Positions 1 through 5,943 of a DNA stretch of 9,119 nucleotides are shown here, piece after piece. The notes under the pieces are model-generated. The model saw only the letters and a program-made list of their open reading frames with translations, was not told where the DNA came from and ran no database searches. The position numbers and the translations under genes were made by a program. The stretch's first letter is position 1. The number at the start of each line of letters is the position of its first letter. Location of the stretch: contig NNSL01000374.1 in NCBI GenBank assembly GCA_003123965.1, positions 1 through 9,119 on the forward strand, read 5' to 3'. The stretch comes from Balneolaceae bacterium SMO_bin1 (GTDB lineage: Bacteria; Bacteroidota; Rhodothermia; Balneolales; Balneolaceae).

Positions 1-31
1 CTCCAAAGACGTACTCAACTTTGCTGGCCAT
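1..31 (-). CDS. Possible start of a gene cut by the left edge
   Basis: An ATG at 31-29 opens a frame that stays open to the window edge and reads MASKVEYVFG. An AGGA motif at 40-37 lies 5 bases upstream, which is a good Shine-Dalgarno spacing and the clearest one in the window. The strand matches the two ligase genes upstream, but 217 bases separate it from the end of the GCS2-family gene, so it may have its own promoter. Ten residues are too few to name a family, and I do not assign a function. The call rests only on the ribosome-binding site and the open frame. Confidence 0.4.
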   Translation of the reverse strand, partial: MASKVEYVFG

Positions 32-248
32 CCGGATCCTAATTAAATTTTCGAAGAGTCTTCCGTGAAAGGTATATGGTCGTGGGATATGGTTTTTACC
101 TTCGGCTTTTAAGGAACATATTTGCAATTCGCTGCAGACCAAAAAACACCAAAAGCCGCAGTGGATTCGCAGCCGGTTAGAGGTAAATGGCAAACAAGCG
201 GATCACTTTGGCGCTACCGGTATTGAACTAGCGGGAAGCGGCTACGCA
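32..248. other. Intergenic region downstream of the GCS2-family gene
   Basis: The minus strand has stops in all three frames soon after the GCS2-family stop codon, so no gene continues there. On the plus strand one frame is open from 69 to 275 without an ATG and runs into the end of the GCS2 gene; I do not recognise its translation and treat it as chance. I looked for a terminator after the GCS2-family gene. The best hairpin has a 5-bp stem (CGCTA/TAGCG, within about 206-232) with a long loop and no T run, so I do not call one. No clear promoter for the gene starting at 31 was found. Confidence 0.5.
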
Positions 249-1532
249 TTATTTTTTGACTTCTGCTTGGAATAAACGGCCGTCATCTAGGCAATCACAA
301 AGCTCGTGGTATACTGCCTGAACATCCTCTTTTTCCCAATCGTTGGGAAGTGCTTTCAAAATTCGATGAGAAAGTGTCCCAGCTTTAATAAGCTGATCAA
401 GACATTGCAAAACCGGGTCAGAATCAATGGCATCCCTTCCGTATAATTGATCAAAAATATGGCGCCAGAGCCGGCCGGTCGATATGGGCTCAGTAGTTGT
501 TAAACCGAACAAATTCGTGTATTCTTCTGAATGAATTAGCGCCTCTTCGCCCTCCCTCATCACTGAAAGCAGCATTTCTTTTAGCGTAATTTCGCTCCAT
601 GATTTCTGGCTGGCAATGGGCGCCCATCGTTCATCAACCAACGCTTTAATCGTATCAACAATAATGCGTACAACAGCCATATCTGCCAGCGGGCACTCCT
701 GAATATCGAGCACGCGAATTTCGATGCTCCCACGATCGAACCGGGGAATGGCTCCACGGGAGTTCAGCCACTCTTCCTGCAACAAACCTTCCGTATCAAG
801 TGGAGCAATATCACGGTACATACGCTCAAAAATGTACTCACTGTATTCGCGCTCGCTAAACACCGCTTCGGGGATGATATGTCCCGTAACAGAAGGTACG
901 CGTTGCGAATTGGTTCGATAGGCTTCAAGCCGATAATCTGCAAAATTGGTGCGTTTTAAATCTGCTATGGGTGAGCTGGCGGCAATGCCGGGCAATATTG
1001 GAAGCAGAATACGCACCGCGGCATGGAGTTTTTCAAATTCTTCGTCATCAGCAAATGGCAGGTTGATGTGTGTGCTTTGCACATTTGCCCACCCATGGCC
1101 ACGACAGTCGAATATACGGTTGTAGGCCTCATAAACTGGATTGTACTCGTGAGGCCAGAGCTTCATCTCCCGATCGGAATTCATCCACGGGTGCATGGCT
1201 GTAGGCATAAGCCGGGCGTTATGGGTCTCTAGCAGGGCGTTAATTTCTGCCACCTGCTGCTGAAAATCTTCGTGTAAGGTTGAAATATCTCGCGCTGGCC
1301 CATTCGTTTTAAGCTCAATAACGTGCAGCGCCAGCTCATTTGACCAAGAAATGCGGCCCTTTTCAACTTCACTTTCATATGTGCCAATCGCATCATAAAT
1401 CAGTGAATCGGCAATGGGGCGAACGTTGCAGGTTTCTCGGTCAACGATCATGTATTCCAGCTCCACCCCAGTCGCTTCAAAAAGCTGCAGCCTGCGCGGC
1501 TCTTCAGCTTTAAATTCTTCAATATCACTCAT
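249..1532 (-). CDS. GCS2-family carboxylate-amine ligase (glutamate-cysteine ligase-like)
   Basis: Cytoplasmic ATP-dependent ligase of the glutamate-cysteine ligase type 2 family (GCS2, glutamine-synthetase-like fold), which joins an amino group to a carboxylate, often on glutamate. From the ATG at 1532 the protein has 427 residues. Family hallmarks seen: GVELEY near residues 22-27, whose two glutamates (E24, E26) are expected metal or ATP ligands; HVIELKT near 70-76; QSTHINLPF near 152-160 with the conserved His; AASSPI near 184-189; and a C-terminal block with R264, E271, R273 and D276 (RFDRGSIEIRVLD). No signal peptide or membrane segment. A GTG at 1535 directly precedes the ATG, so the start could be one codon longer. 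It lies 23 bases after the stop of the RimK-like ligase gene and is almost surely co-transcribed. The family includes true GshA-like enzymes, YbdK-type weak ligases and uncharacterised amidoligases. The paired ATP-grasp gene favours the last group over glutathione synthesis, but the substrate cannot be read from sequence. Confidence 0.9.
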   Translation of the reverse strand: MSDIEEFKAEEPRRLQLFEATGVELEYMIVDRETCNVRPIADSLIYDAIGTYESEVEKGRISWSNELALHVIELKTNGPARDISTLHEDFQQQVAEINALLETHNARLMPTAMHPWMNSDREMKLWPHEYNPVYEAYNRIFDCRGHGWANVQSTHINLPFADDEEFEKLHAAVRILLPILPGIAASSPIADLKRTNFADYRLEAYRTNSQRVPSVTGHIIPEAVFSEREYSEYIFERMYRDIAPLDTEGLLQEEWLNSRGAIPRFDRGSIEIRVLDIQECPLADMAVVRIIVDTIKALVDERWAPIASQKSWSEITLKEMLLSVMREGEEALIHSEEYTNLFGLTTTEPISTGRLWRHIFDQLYGRDAIDSDPVLQCLDQLIKAGTLSHRILKALPNDWEKEDVQAVYHELCDCLDDGRLFQAEVKK

Positions 1533-1555
1533 CACCCGTCCATTCTCTTTTGCAG

Positions 1556-3031
1556 TTACCCACTCTTGGCAGCCTGCGGATTTTTCTTCAACTCAACCCG
1601 TCGCAGAAATTCCTTCATGATTACAGCGTAAAGCTCATCTTTTAACACCTCATCTTCTACGCCGGCATCAATGCTTGGATTGTCGTTAACTTCTATAACA
1701 TACACTTTTTCACCGGCCTGTTTTAAATCAACCCCGTACAACCCCTCACCGATTAAATTGGCGGCTTTCAACGCGGTTTCAACTACTTTTTGCGGTGCAT
1801 CGCTCACCGGCATTTTATCTGCCTTGCCCGAATAGGTTTTGCCCGTATTCGAGCGCTTATAAATTTGCCAATGCTTATGCGCCATATAGTATTTGCACAC
1901 ATAAATGGGCTGTCGGTTTAATATGCCTACCCGCCAGTCATAATCGGTGGGCAAATACTTTTGAGCGATAATTAAATCGGAAGCCGATAATAGTTTATTT
2001 AACGCGGCTTGTAGTTCTTCTTCATTTTCAACTTTCATCACTCCTTGCGAAAATGAACTGTCGGGCTGTTTTAGAATACACGGCAAACCCAAGTCGTCTA
2101 AAATACGAGAATCATTCTTATCGTTGACGATGATAGTTTTCGGCGCTGCAATACCGTTTCTGTCCAGCAGCTCAGCCAAGTACACTTTATTGGTGCATTT
2201 TAGAATCGATTCGGGATCATCCATTACTATAACCCCCTCGGCTGCGGCCCGCCGCGCAAAACGGTAGGTATGATGATTTACGCTGGTGGTCTCCCGAATG
2301 AACAGTGCATCGAACTCTGCCACCCGACCATAATCCTCACGCGTGATGAGCTCAACATTGAAGTTCAAGTTTTCGGCGGCTTTTACAAATTTCTGGATGG
2401 CACGCGAATCAGACGGTGGAAATGCCTCCTCCGGGTTCTGCAAAATGGCCAGGTCAAAGCCCGTATCATTTTTCTTAGCTGAAAAAGGGCGGCGCTCAAA
2501 ATAATCTTGCGCCACTTCCGCTACAAAAGGACGGTGATCAGCTGGAATTTCGCTGGCCGGGATAGGATTGATGGAATTTAAACTCCATTTTTCTTTGACA
2601 CGAATGAACTGAGCGCGTAGTAAAGGTGCCGGAAATTGCCCAAACAATTTTTGGCTCAACCGCTCATATCGTTTTGCCAAATTTCGCCCAAAATAGATAC
2701 TCAACGTAAAATGATCCGCTTGTATCGGTTTCAATTGTTTCTGAATAATAGCATCGAGCTCGTCAGAAACATAGCGCACCATGGTTTGCGACTTTAAATC
2801 CTGTATGCTCATCACATTTGGCAATGGCCGATGTCCACGTGCTTCGGCCAGCAGCGAAACGTAGTATCCCGTACTTTGATATTTGTAGGAGCGACACAAA
2901 TTAAAAACGCGGGTTTTGCGGAGTTTGCTGTAATATTCATCCGCCAGGTACGAACGGGAAGCAACAATTTCTACATCGGGAATTTGGAGCGGCCAGTTTT
3001 TCGGATTATCAACGACGATAATTGTTTTCAT
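1556..3031 (-). CDS. RimK-type ATP-grasp ligase with N-terminal RLAN-like domain
   Basis: Predicted cytoplasmic ATP-grasp ligase of 491 residues that should form an amide bond through an acyl-phosphate, like RimK (which adds glutamates to ribosomal protein S6) or glutathione synthetase. Residues 1-190 are not part of the ATP-grasp fold and resemble the RLAN (RimK-like ATP-grasp N-terminal) domain; the block RVFNLCRSYKYQSTGYYVS at 41-59 and EARGHRPLP at 63-71 are its most distinctive parts. The RimK-like part follows from about 190: NKVYLAELLDRNGI at 281-294, the phosphate-binding K321 with glycine loop DSSFSQGV at 324-331, DYDWRV at 363-368, GVDLK at 433-437, and the Mg-binding EVNDNPS at 447-453 with E447 and N449. 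All expected ATP and metal residues seem intact. The ATG at 3031 is the obvious start although no Shine-Dalgarno sequence is visible. The GCS2-family ligase follows 23 bases downstream. RimK-RLAN plus GCS2 pairs are known from comparative genomics as predicted makers of peptide-like metabolites or protein modifications. The real substrate is unknown. Confidence 0.9.
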   Translation of the reverse strand: MKTIIVVDNPKNWPLQIPDVEIVASRSYLADEYYSKLRKTRVFNLCRSYKYQSTGYYVSLLAEARGHRPLPNVMSIQDLKSQTMVRYVSDELDAIIQKQLKPIQADHFTLSIYFGRNLAKRYERLSQKLFGQFPAPLLRAQFIRVKEKWSLNSINPIPASEIPADHRPFVAEVAQDYFERRPFSAKKNDTGFDLAILQNPEEAFPPSDSRAIQKFVKAAENLNFNVELITREDYGRVAEFDALFIRETTSVNHHTYRFARRAAAEGVIVMDDPESILKCTNKVYLAELLDRNGIAAPKTIIVNDKNDSRILDDLGLPCILKQPDSSFSQGVMKVENEEELQAALNKLLSASDLIIAQKYLPTDYDWRVGILNRQPIYVCKYYMAHKHWQIYKRSNTGKTYSGKADKMPVSDAPQKVVETALKAANLIGEGLYGVDLKQAGEKVYVIEVNDNPSIDAGVEDEVLKDELYAVIMKEFLRRVELKKNPQAAKSG

Positions 3032-3166
3032 AAAATAATAAATAGCATCAGCTATGCTTTATTGCTGCATTCCTTTTTTGCCATACTTTATACGATAGGC
3101 ATTAAAAGGGAATTTATCACTATTTATCGCAGTGCTAAATATAAAGCATCCCCAGTTGGCAATTTA
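3032..3166 (-). promoter_or_regulatory. Leader of the ligase pair with inverted repeats and a possible -10 box
   Basis: This A/T-rich gap separates the DUF4174 gene from the ATP-grasp gene on the same strand. On the minus strand, TATAAA at 3092-3087 could be a -10 element, but no convincing -35 box or Bacteroidota-type -33/-7 pair stands out. A perfect 9-base inverted repeat (ATGCTTTAT at 3054-3062, ATAAAGCAT at 3141-3149) encloses that box. A second inverted repeat, AGCAT-N5-ATGCT at 3044-3058, ends 13 bases before the start codon and can also fold as ATAGC-ATCA-GCTAT (3042-3055). These could be operator half-sites or a leader hairpin. All of this is suggestive only. Confidence 0.3.
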
Positions 3167-3616
3167 TTAACCACCATCCTGCATTTCACGCTGCCGCATA
3201 GGCATGGCATCAATCACGGAAAATAGTTCTTCGGTTGACAACGGCACATTCTGCCGCAATTTCTCTGTTCCATCTTTACCGATTAATATTACCGTAAACG
3301 CACGCGGATTAACTTTGAAACGGTCAACCATCTCTTTTACCTGCGATTGGGCTATTTTTTCGTCATCCACAAATGCGGCATCCTCTCTTAGCAGATGAAA
3401 CACCTTTAGATCCCGATCCTCAAGGCCGGCCTCGTCTCCTTCAAGCTCCTGCAGCTGCTGCTGGTAGTCTGCCATATCTGTAGATGGAGCAAAGATTAAT
3501 AGCAGCCGGTTCTCCCACTGGTACTCCTCAAGTTCCAAATTTTCTATTTGCTGCGCCACTGCTAATATTGGCAATAGCAATAAAACTATGATCAATAGAT
3601 ACTTGCTTATCATCAT
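3167..3616 (-). CDS. Exported DUF4174 family protein
   Basis: Small protein of about 149 residues from the ATG at 3616. The frame can be extended to a TTG at 3640, but that adds eight charged or polar residues ahead of a clean signal peptide (MMISKYLLIIVLLLLPILAVA, likely cut before QQ), so the ATG at 3616 or 3613 is preferred. The mature part matches the DUF4174 pattern: LEEYQWENRLLLIFAPS early on, DRDLKVFHLL in the middle, VILIGKDG and a final IDAMPMRQREM. From memory the family is related to thioredoxin-like folds. The mature protein has no cysteine, so it cannot be a thiol oxidoreductase by the usual CxxC mechanism. It probably sits in the periplasm or faces it; the function is unknown. 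It is 135 bases upstream of the ligase pair on the same strand and divergent from the dehydrogenase gene, so a link to either is possible but unproven. Confidence 0.85.
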   Translation of the reverse strand: MMISKYLLIIVLLLLPILAVAQQIENLELEEYQWENRLLLIFAPSTDMADYQQQLQELEGDEAGLEDRDLKVFHLLREDAAFVDDEKIAQSQVKEMVDRFKVNPRAFTVILIGKDGTEKLRQNVPLSTEELFSVIDAMPMRQREMQDGG

Positions 3617-3676
3617 TCGGCATACTTTGTTATCATTCAATCACCAAAACATTAAATAGATATTCGTAGTTCTGAT
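3617..3676. promoter_or_regulatory. Divergent intergenic region with presumed back-to-back promoters
   Basis: Only 60 A/T-rich bases separate the start of the DUF4174 gene (minus) from the start of the dehydrogenase gene (plus), so promoters for both must lie here or inside the opposing gene. TAGTTCTG at 3666-3673 is one mismatch from the Bacteroidota -7 consensus TAnnTTTG for the plus strand, but it lies only 3 bases before the ATG and no matching -33 element is seen. No strong ribosome-binding site is present for either gene. Confidence 0.35.
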
Positions 3677-4606
3677 ATGTCGTTATTGCTCCTGGCTCCC
3701 AACCGTAATATGCAACGCTGGAAAAAGGCTATTCTTGCCGAAGATCCTGACCTGGATGTAGAAATTTGGCCGGATGTTACCGATCCCAATCGTGTACAAT
3801 TTGCCGTCACTTGGCGTCAGCCCAAGCACGTGCTGGAGCAATATCCCAATCTCAAAGCAGTTTCCTCGCTGGGCGCTGGGGTGAACCACATTTTGGAAGA
3901 CGAAACCATCCCTGATGAACTGCCTGTTTGCCGTGTGGTAGCCACCTCGCTGACGCGCCAGATGCAGGAATACGTTCTCTGCACGATACTTAATTATCAG
4001 CGGAATATGTTTACCTACTTCCGCCAAAAAAAGCAGGGCATTTGGGAAGAGCATCCGAATAAAAATACCGACGATATGCGTATTGGTATTATGGGGCTTG
4101 GCTCCCTGGGAAAACCTATTGCTGAGAAAATGGCGGAATTCGGCTATCCAACATCTGGCTGGTCTAACAGCGATAAAAGCATCCCCAATGTTGATACATT
4201 TGCCGGCCAGGCTCAACTATCCGATTTTCTTAAACATACCAACGTTTTAGTTTGCTTGCTGCCACTAACAGAACAAACCAGAAGCATCCTTGATCTGGAC
4301 GTATTTAAACAGATGCAGCACCCCGGTATTGTAATAAATGTAGCTCGCGGAGAACATTTAGTGGAAGAAGATTTGGTTTATGCCATGGATAAAGGATGGA
4401 TTAAGGGCGCCTGTCTTGATGTTTTTGCCGAAGAACCCCTACCCGAAAAGCACGCCTTCTGGAATCGGGATGATATAATGATCACCCCGCATATTTCGAG
4501 CATCACCCAGCCGGCAGAAGTTGCCGACCAGCTGGTAGAAAATTACAAGCGCCTGATGTCGGGTATGGAATTGCTGCACAAAGTTGACAAGGAGAAAGGG
4601 TACTAA
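3677..4606 (+). CDS. GhrA-like D-2-hydroxyacid dehydrogenase (glyoxylate/hydroxypyruvate reductase)
   Basis: NAD(P)H-dependent 2-hydroxyacid dehydrogenase of 309 residues, close in length and pattern to E. coli GhrA, which reduces glyoxylate to glycolate and hydroxypyruvate to glycerate in the cytoplasm. Seen: LGAGVN at 65-70 and RQMQEYVL at 94-101 in the substrate domain; the nucleotide-binding GLGSLG at 140-145 after a hydrophobic strand; NVARGEH at 221-227 with catalytic R224; LDVFAEEPLP at 247-256 with the catalytic E253; and TPHISSIT at 270-277 with catalytic H272. The C-terminal VDKEKGY mirrors the ending of GhrA. After the second strand of the nucleotide fold the sequence is GWSNSDKS, without the acidic residue that usually marks NAD preference, so NADPH use is more likely. 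It is a single-gene unit: divergent from the DUF4174 gene and overlapping the converging tolC-like gene by 4 bases. The exact substrate (glyoxylate, hydroxypyruvate or another 2-oxoacid) is inferred by similarity. Confidence 0.9.
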   Translation: MSLLLLAPNRNMQRWKKAILAEDPDLDVEIWPDVTDPNRVQFAVTWRQPKHVLEQYPNLKAVSSLGAGVNHILEDETIPDELPVCRVVATSLTRQMQEYVLCTILNYQRNMFTYFRQKKQGIWEEHPNKNTDDMRIGIMGLGSLGKPIAEKMAEFGYPTSGWSNSDKSIPNVDTFAGQAQLSDFLKHTNVLVCLLPLTEQTRSILDLDVFKQMQHPGIVINVARGEHLVEEDLVYAMDKGWIKGACLDVFAEEPLPEKHAFWNRDDIMITPHISSITQPAEVADQLVENYKRLMSGMELLHKVDKEKGY

Positions 4607-5943
4607 TTAAAGCTTTGAGCAGAAAGTTTGCCTGTAAGCTGCAGTAATTCTACTTCAGAAAGCTTGGCGTTTACTTTCAAATTAACCAACTCTTGCCGGG
4701 CCTGAAGCAAATTAAGCTGGGCCTCACGAAATTCGGTATTCGTAATTTGTCCGAGTTCAAAGGCACGCTGCGTGCGTTCAAAATTGAGTTCAGCAGTTTC
4801 CACATTCAGCTGCTGCTTTTCCAATAGAAACAGATTCGTAGAATATGTTTCATAGACATTGCGGACATCGCGCCGCAGCTCTTTTTGTGCCTGCCGACGG
4901 AGCTGCTGGCTGTTATCAAGCCGTATTTCGGCATTTTGGATATCTACATTGCGCTGGAAACCATTAAAAATATTGAAACTGAGCGTAAGCCCGTAGCTAA
5001 AGCCGTCGGCCTCCTGAAATCGCAAGAAGCTGGCATCACTTTCCGAACGATTGTAACTGTAGGAAGCTTGGGCATCAAGCTGGGGGTACCGCTGCGATTG
5101 GCTCTGTTTTAAGGCAAGCCGCGCCTGCTCTACACGCAACTGACTTGAAACCAGTGATGCATTATTTTCAAGGGCGGCCTGTAACAGCGGCTGCAAATTC
5201 ATGCGCTGGGTTAGGGATATTTCCGGCCGTACGTCTAAATTAACGCCCGGTTCGCTGCCCAAAAGTACGGCAAGATCGTTTTTTGCCTGTCGCAAATCAG
5301 CCTGTGATTGCACGAAACGCACGCTATCTTGGTTCAGCGCTACTTCTGCGTTGAGCAGCCCCACGCGATTAATTCCTCCAAACTCGTACTGTTTTTCAGC
5401 CCGATTGAATCGCTGCTCAGAAATTTCTACCGACTCCCGGTTGATATCAACAAGCTGGCTTTGCGCCACCACTTGCAGATACCGCTGAACGACCTGAAGC
5501 AGTGTTGTCTCAATTTGCAGCCGACTTTGCACGCTGCCCAACTCCTCCTGGCTTTCAAGGCTCTGCAGGCGGTAGTAATTTCCAAATCCATCAAAAAGCG
5601 TATAGTTGGCATTTAGGGAGGCAGCATATTGTTCGGATGTACTGTTATTTTGCACTTGGTCGGCCGTATCCCCGATAAAACTCTGTCGGGTATCTTCTAT
5701 GGTGCGATTATAGTTACCGGTAGCCGTAAGCTGCGGGTAGTAGCCGGCATTGCCAAGGGTGGCCTTATTTTCGTCGATTTGAGCATTATTGCGTGCCACC
5801 GTAATGGCATGATTTTCCTGCAGTGCAATGCGAACAGCTTCAGCCAGTGCTAGACTGTCGCTGCGCAGGGAATCGACCTGTGCAGAGGCATCAACCTGCA
5901 GTACAAGAACTAAAATAAATGCTATAAGCCACTTACTTTTCAT
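4603..5943 (-). CDS. TolC-like outer-membrane efflux channel
   Basis: Outer-membrane factor of a tripartite efflux pump, expected to form a trimeric barrel and periplasmic tunnel. I choose the ATG at 5943 (446 residues) rather than the longest frame start at 6042, because it places a standard signal peptide at the N terminus (MKSKWLIAFILVLVLQVDASA, cut before QV). The extra upstream 33 residues would bury that signal and lie wholly within the pump gene. The mature protein has the two OEP repeats of the family: each holds a long Q/L/E-rich helical region and a strand-loop motif, YTLFDGF in the first half and FNIFNGF in the second. No lipobox cysteine is present, so it is not a lipoprotein of the OprM kind. 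The start overlaps the last 11 bases of the pump gene, which suggests translational coupling. It is the last gene of the efflux operon and ends in TAG inside the stop region of the converging dehydrogenase gene. Confidence 0.9.
   Translation of the reverse strand: MKSKWLIAFILVLVLQVDASAQVDSLRSDSLALAEAVRIALQENHAITVARNNAQIDENKATLGNAGYYPQLTATGNYNRTIEDTRQSFIGDTADQVQNNSTSEQYAASLNANYTLFDGFGNYYRLQSLESQEELGSVQSRLQIETTLLQVVQRYLQVVAQSQLVDINRESVEISEQRFNRAEKQYEFGGINRVGLLNAEVALNQDSVRFVQSQADLRQAKNDLAVLLGSEPGVNLDVRPEISLTQRMNLQPLLQAALENNASLVSSQLRVEQARLALKQSQSQRYPQLDAQASYSYNRSESDASFLRFQEADGFSYGLTLSFNIFNGFQRNVDIQNAEIRLDNSQQLRRQAQKELRRDVRNVYETYSTNLFLLEKQQLNVETAELNFERTQRAFELGQITNTEFREAQLNLLQARQELVNLKVNAKLSEVELLQLTGKLSAQSFN

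Noticed and set aside
135..180. Possible terminator after the GCS2-family gene (GC-rich patch followed by a T run on the minus strand)
   Set aside because: The GC-rich segments (CCGGCTGCG and CTGCGGC) are near-direct repeats rather than an inverted repeat, so they do not form a stable stem.
2831..3226. 131-residue plus-strand open frame across the leader of the ATP-grasp gene
   Set aside because: It overlaps the ends of two well-supported minus-strand genes, has no recognisable domain, and its composition looks like antisense translation.
3617..3640. TTG start eight codons upstream for the DUF4174 protein
   Set aside because: The ATG at 3616 starts directly at a standard signal peptide, while the longer form adds only polar residues, including the sole cysteine.
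3683..4216. 177-residue minus-strand open frame opposite the dehydrogenase gene
   Set aside because: It lies wholly inside a clear family member on the plus strand and reads as its mirror image.
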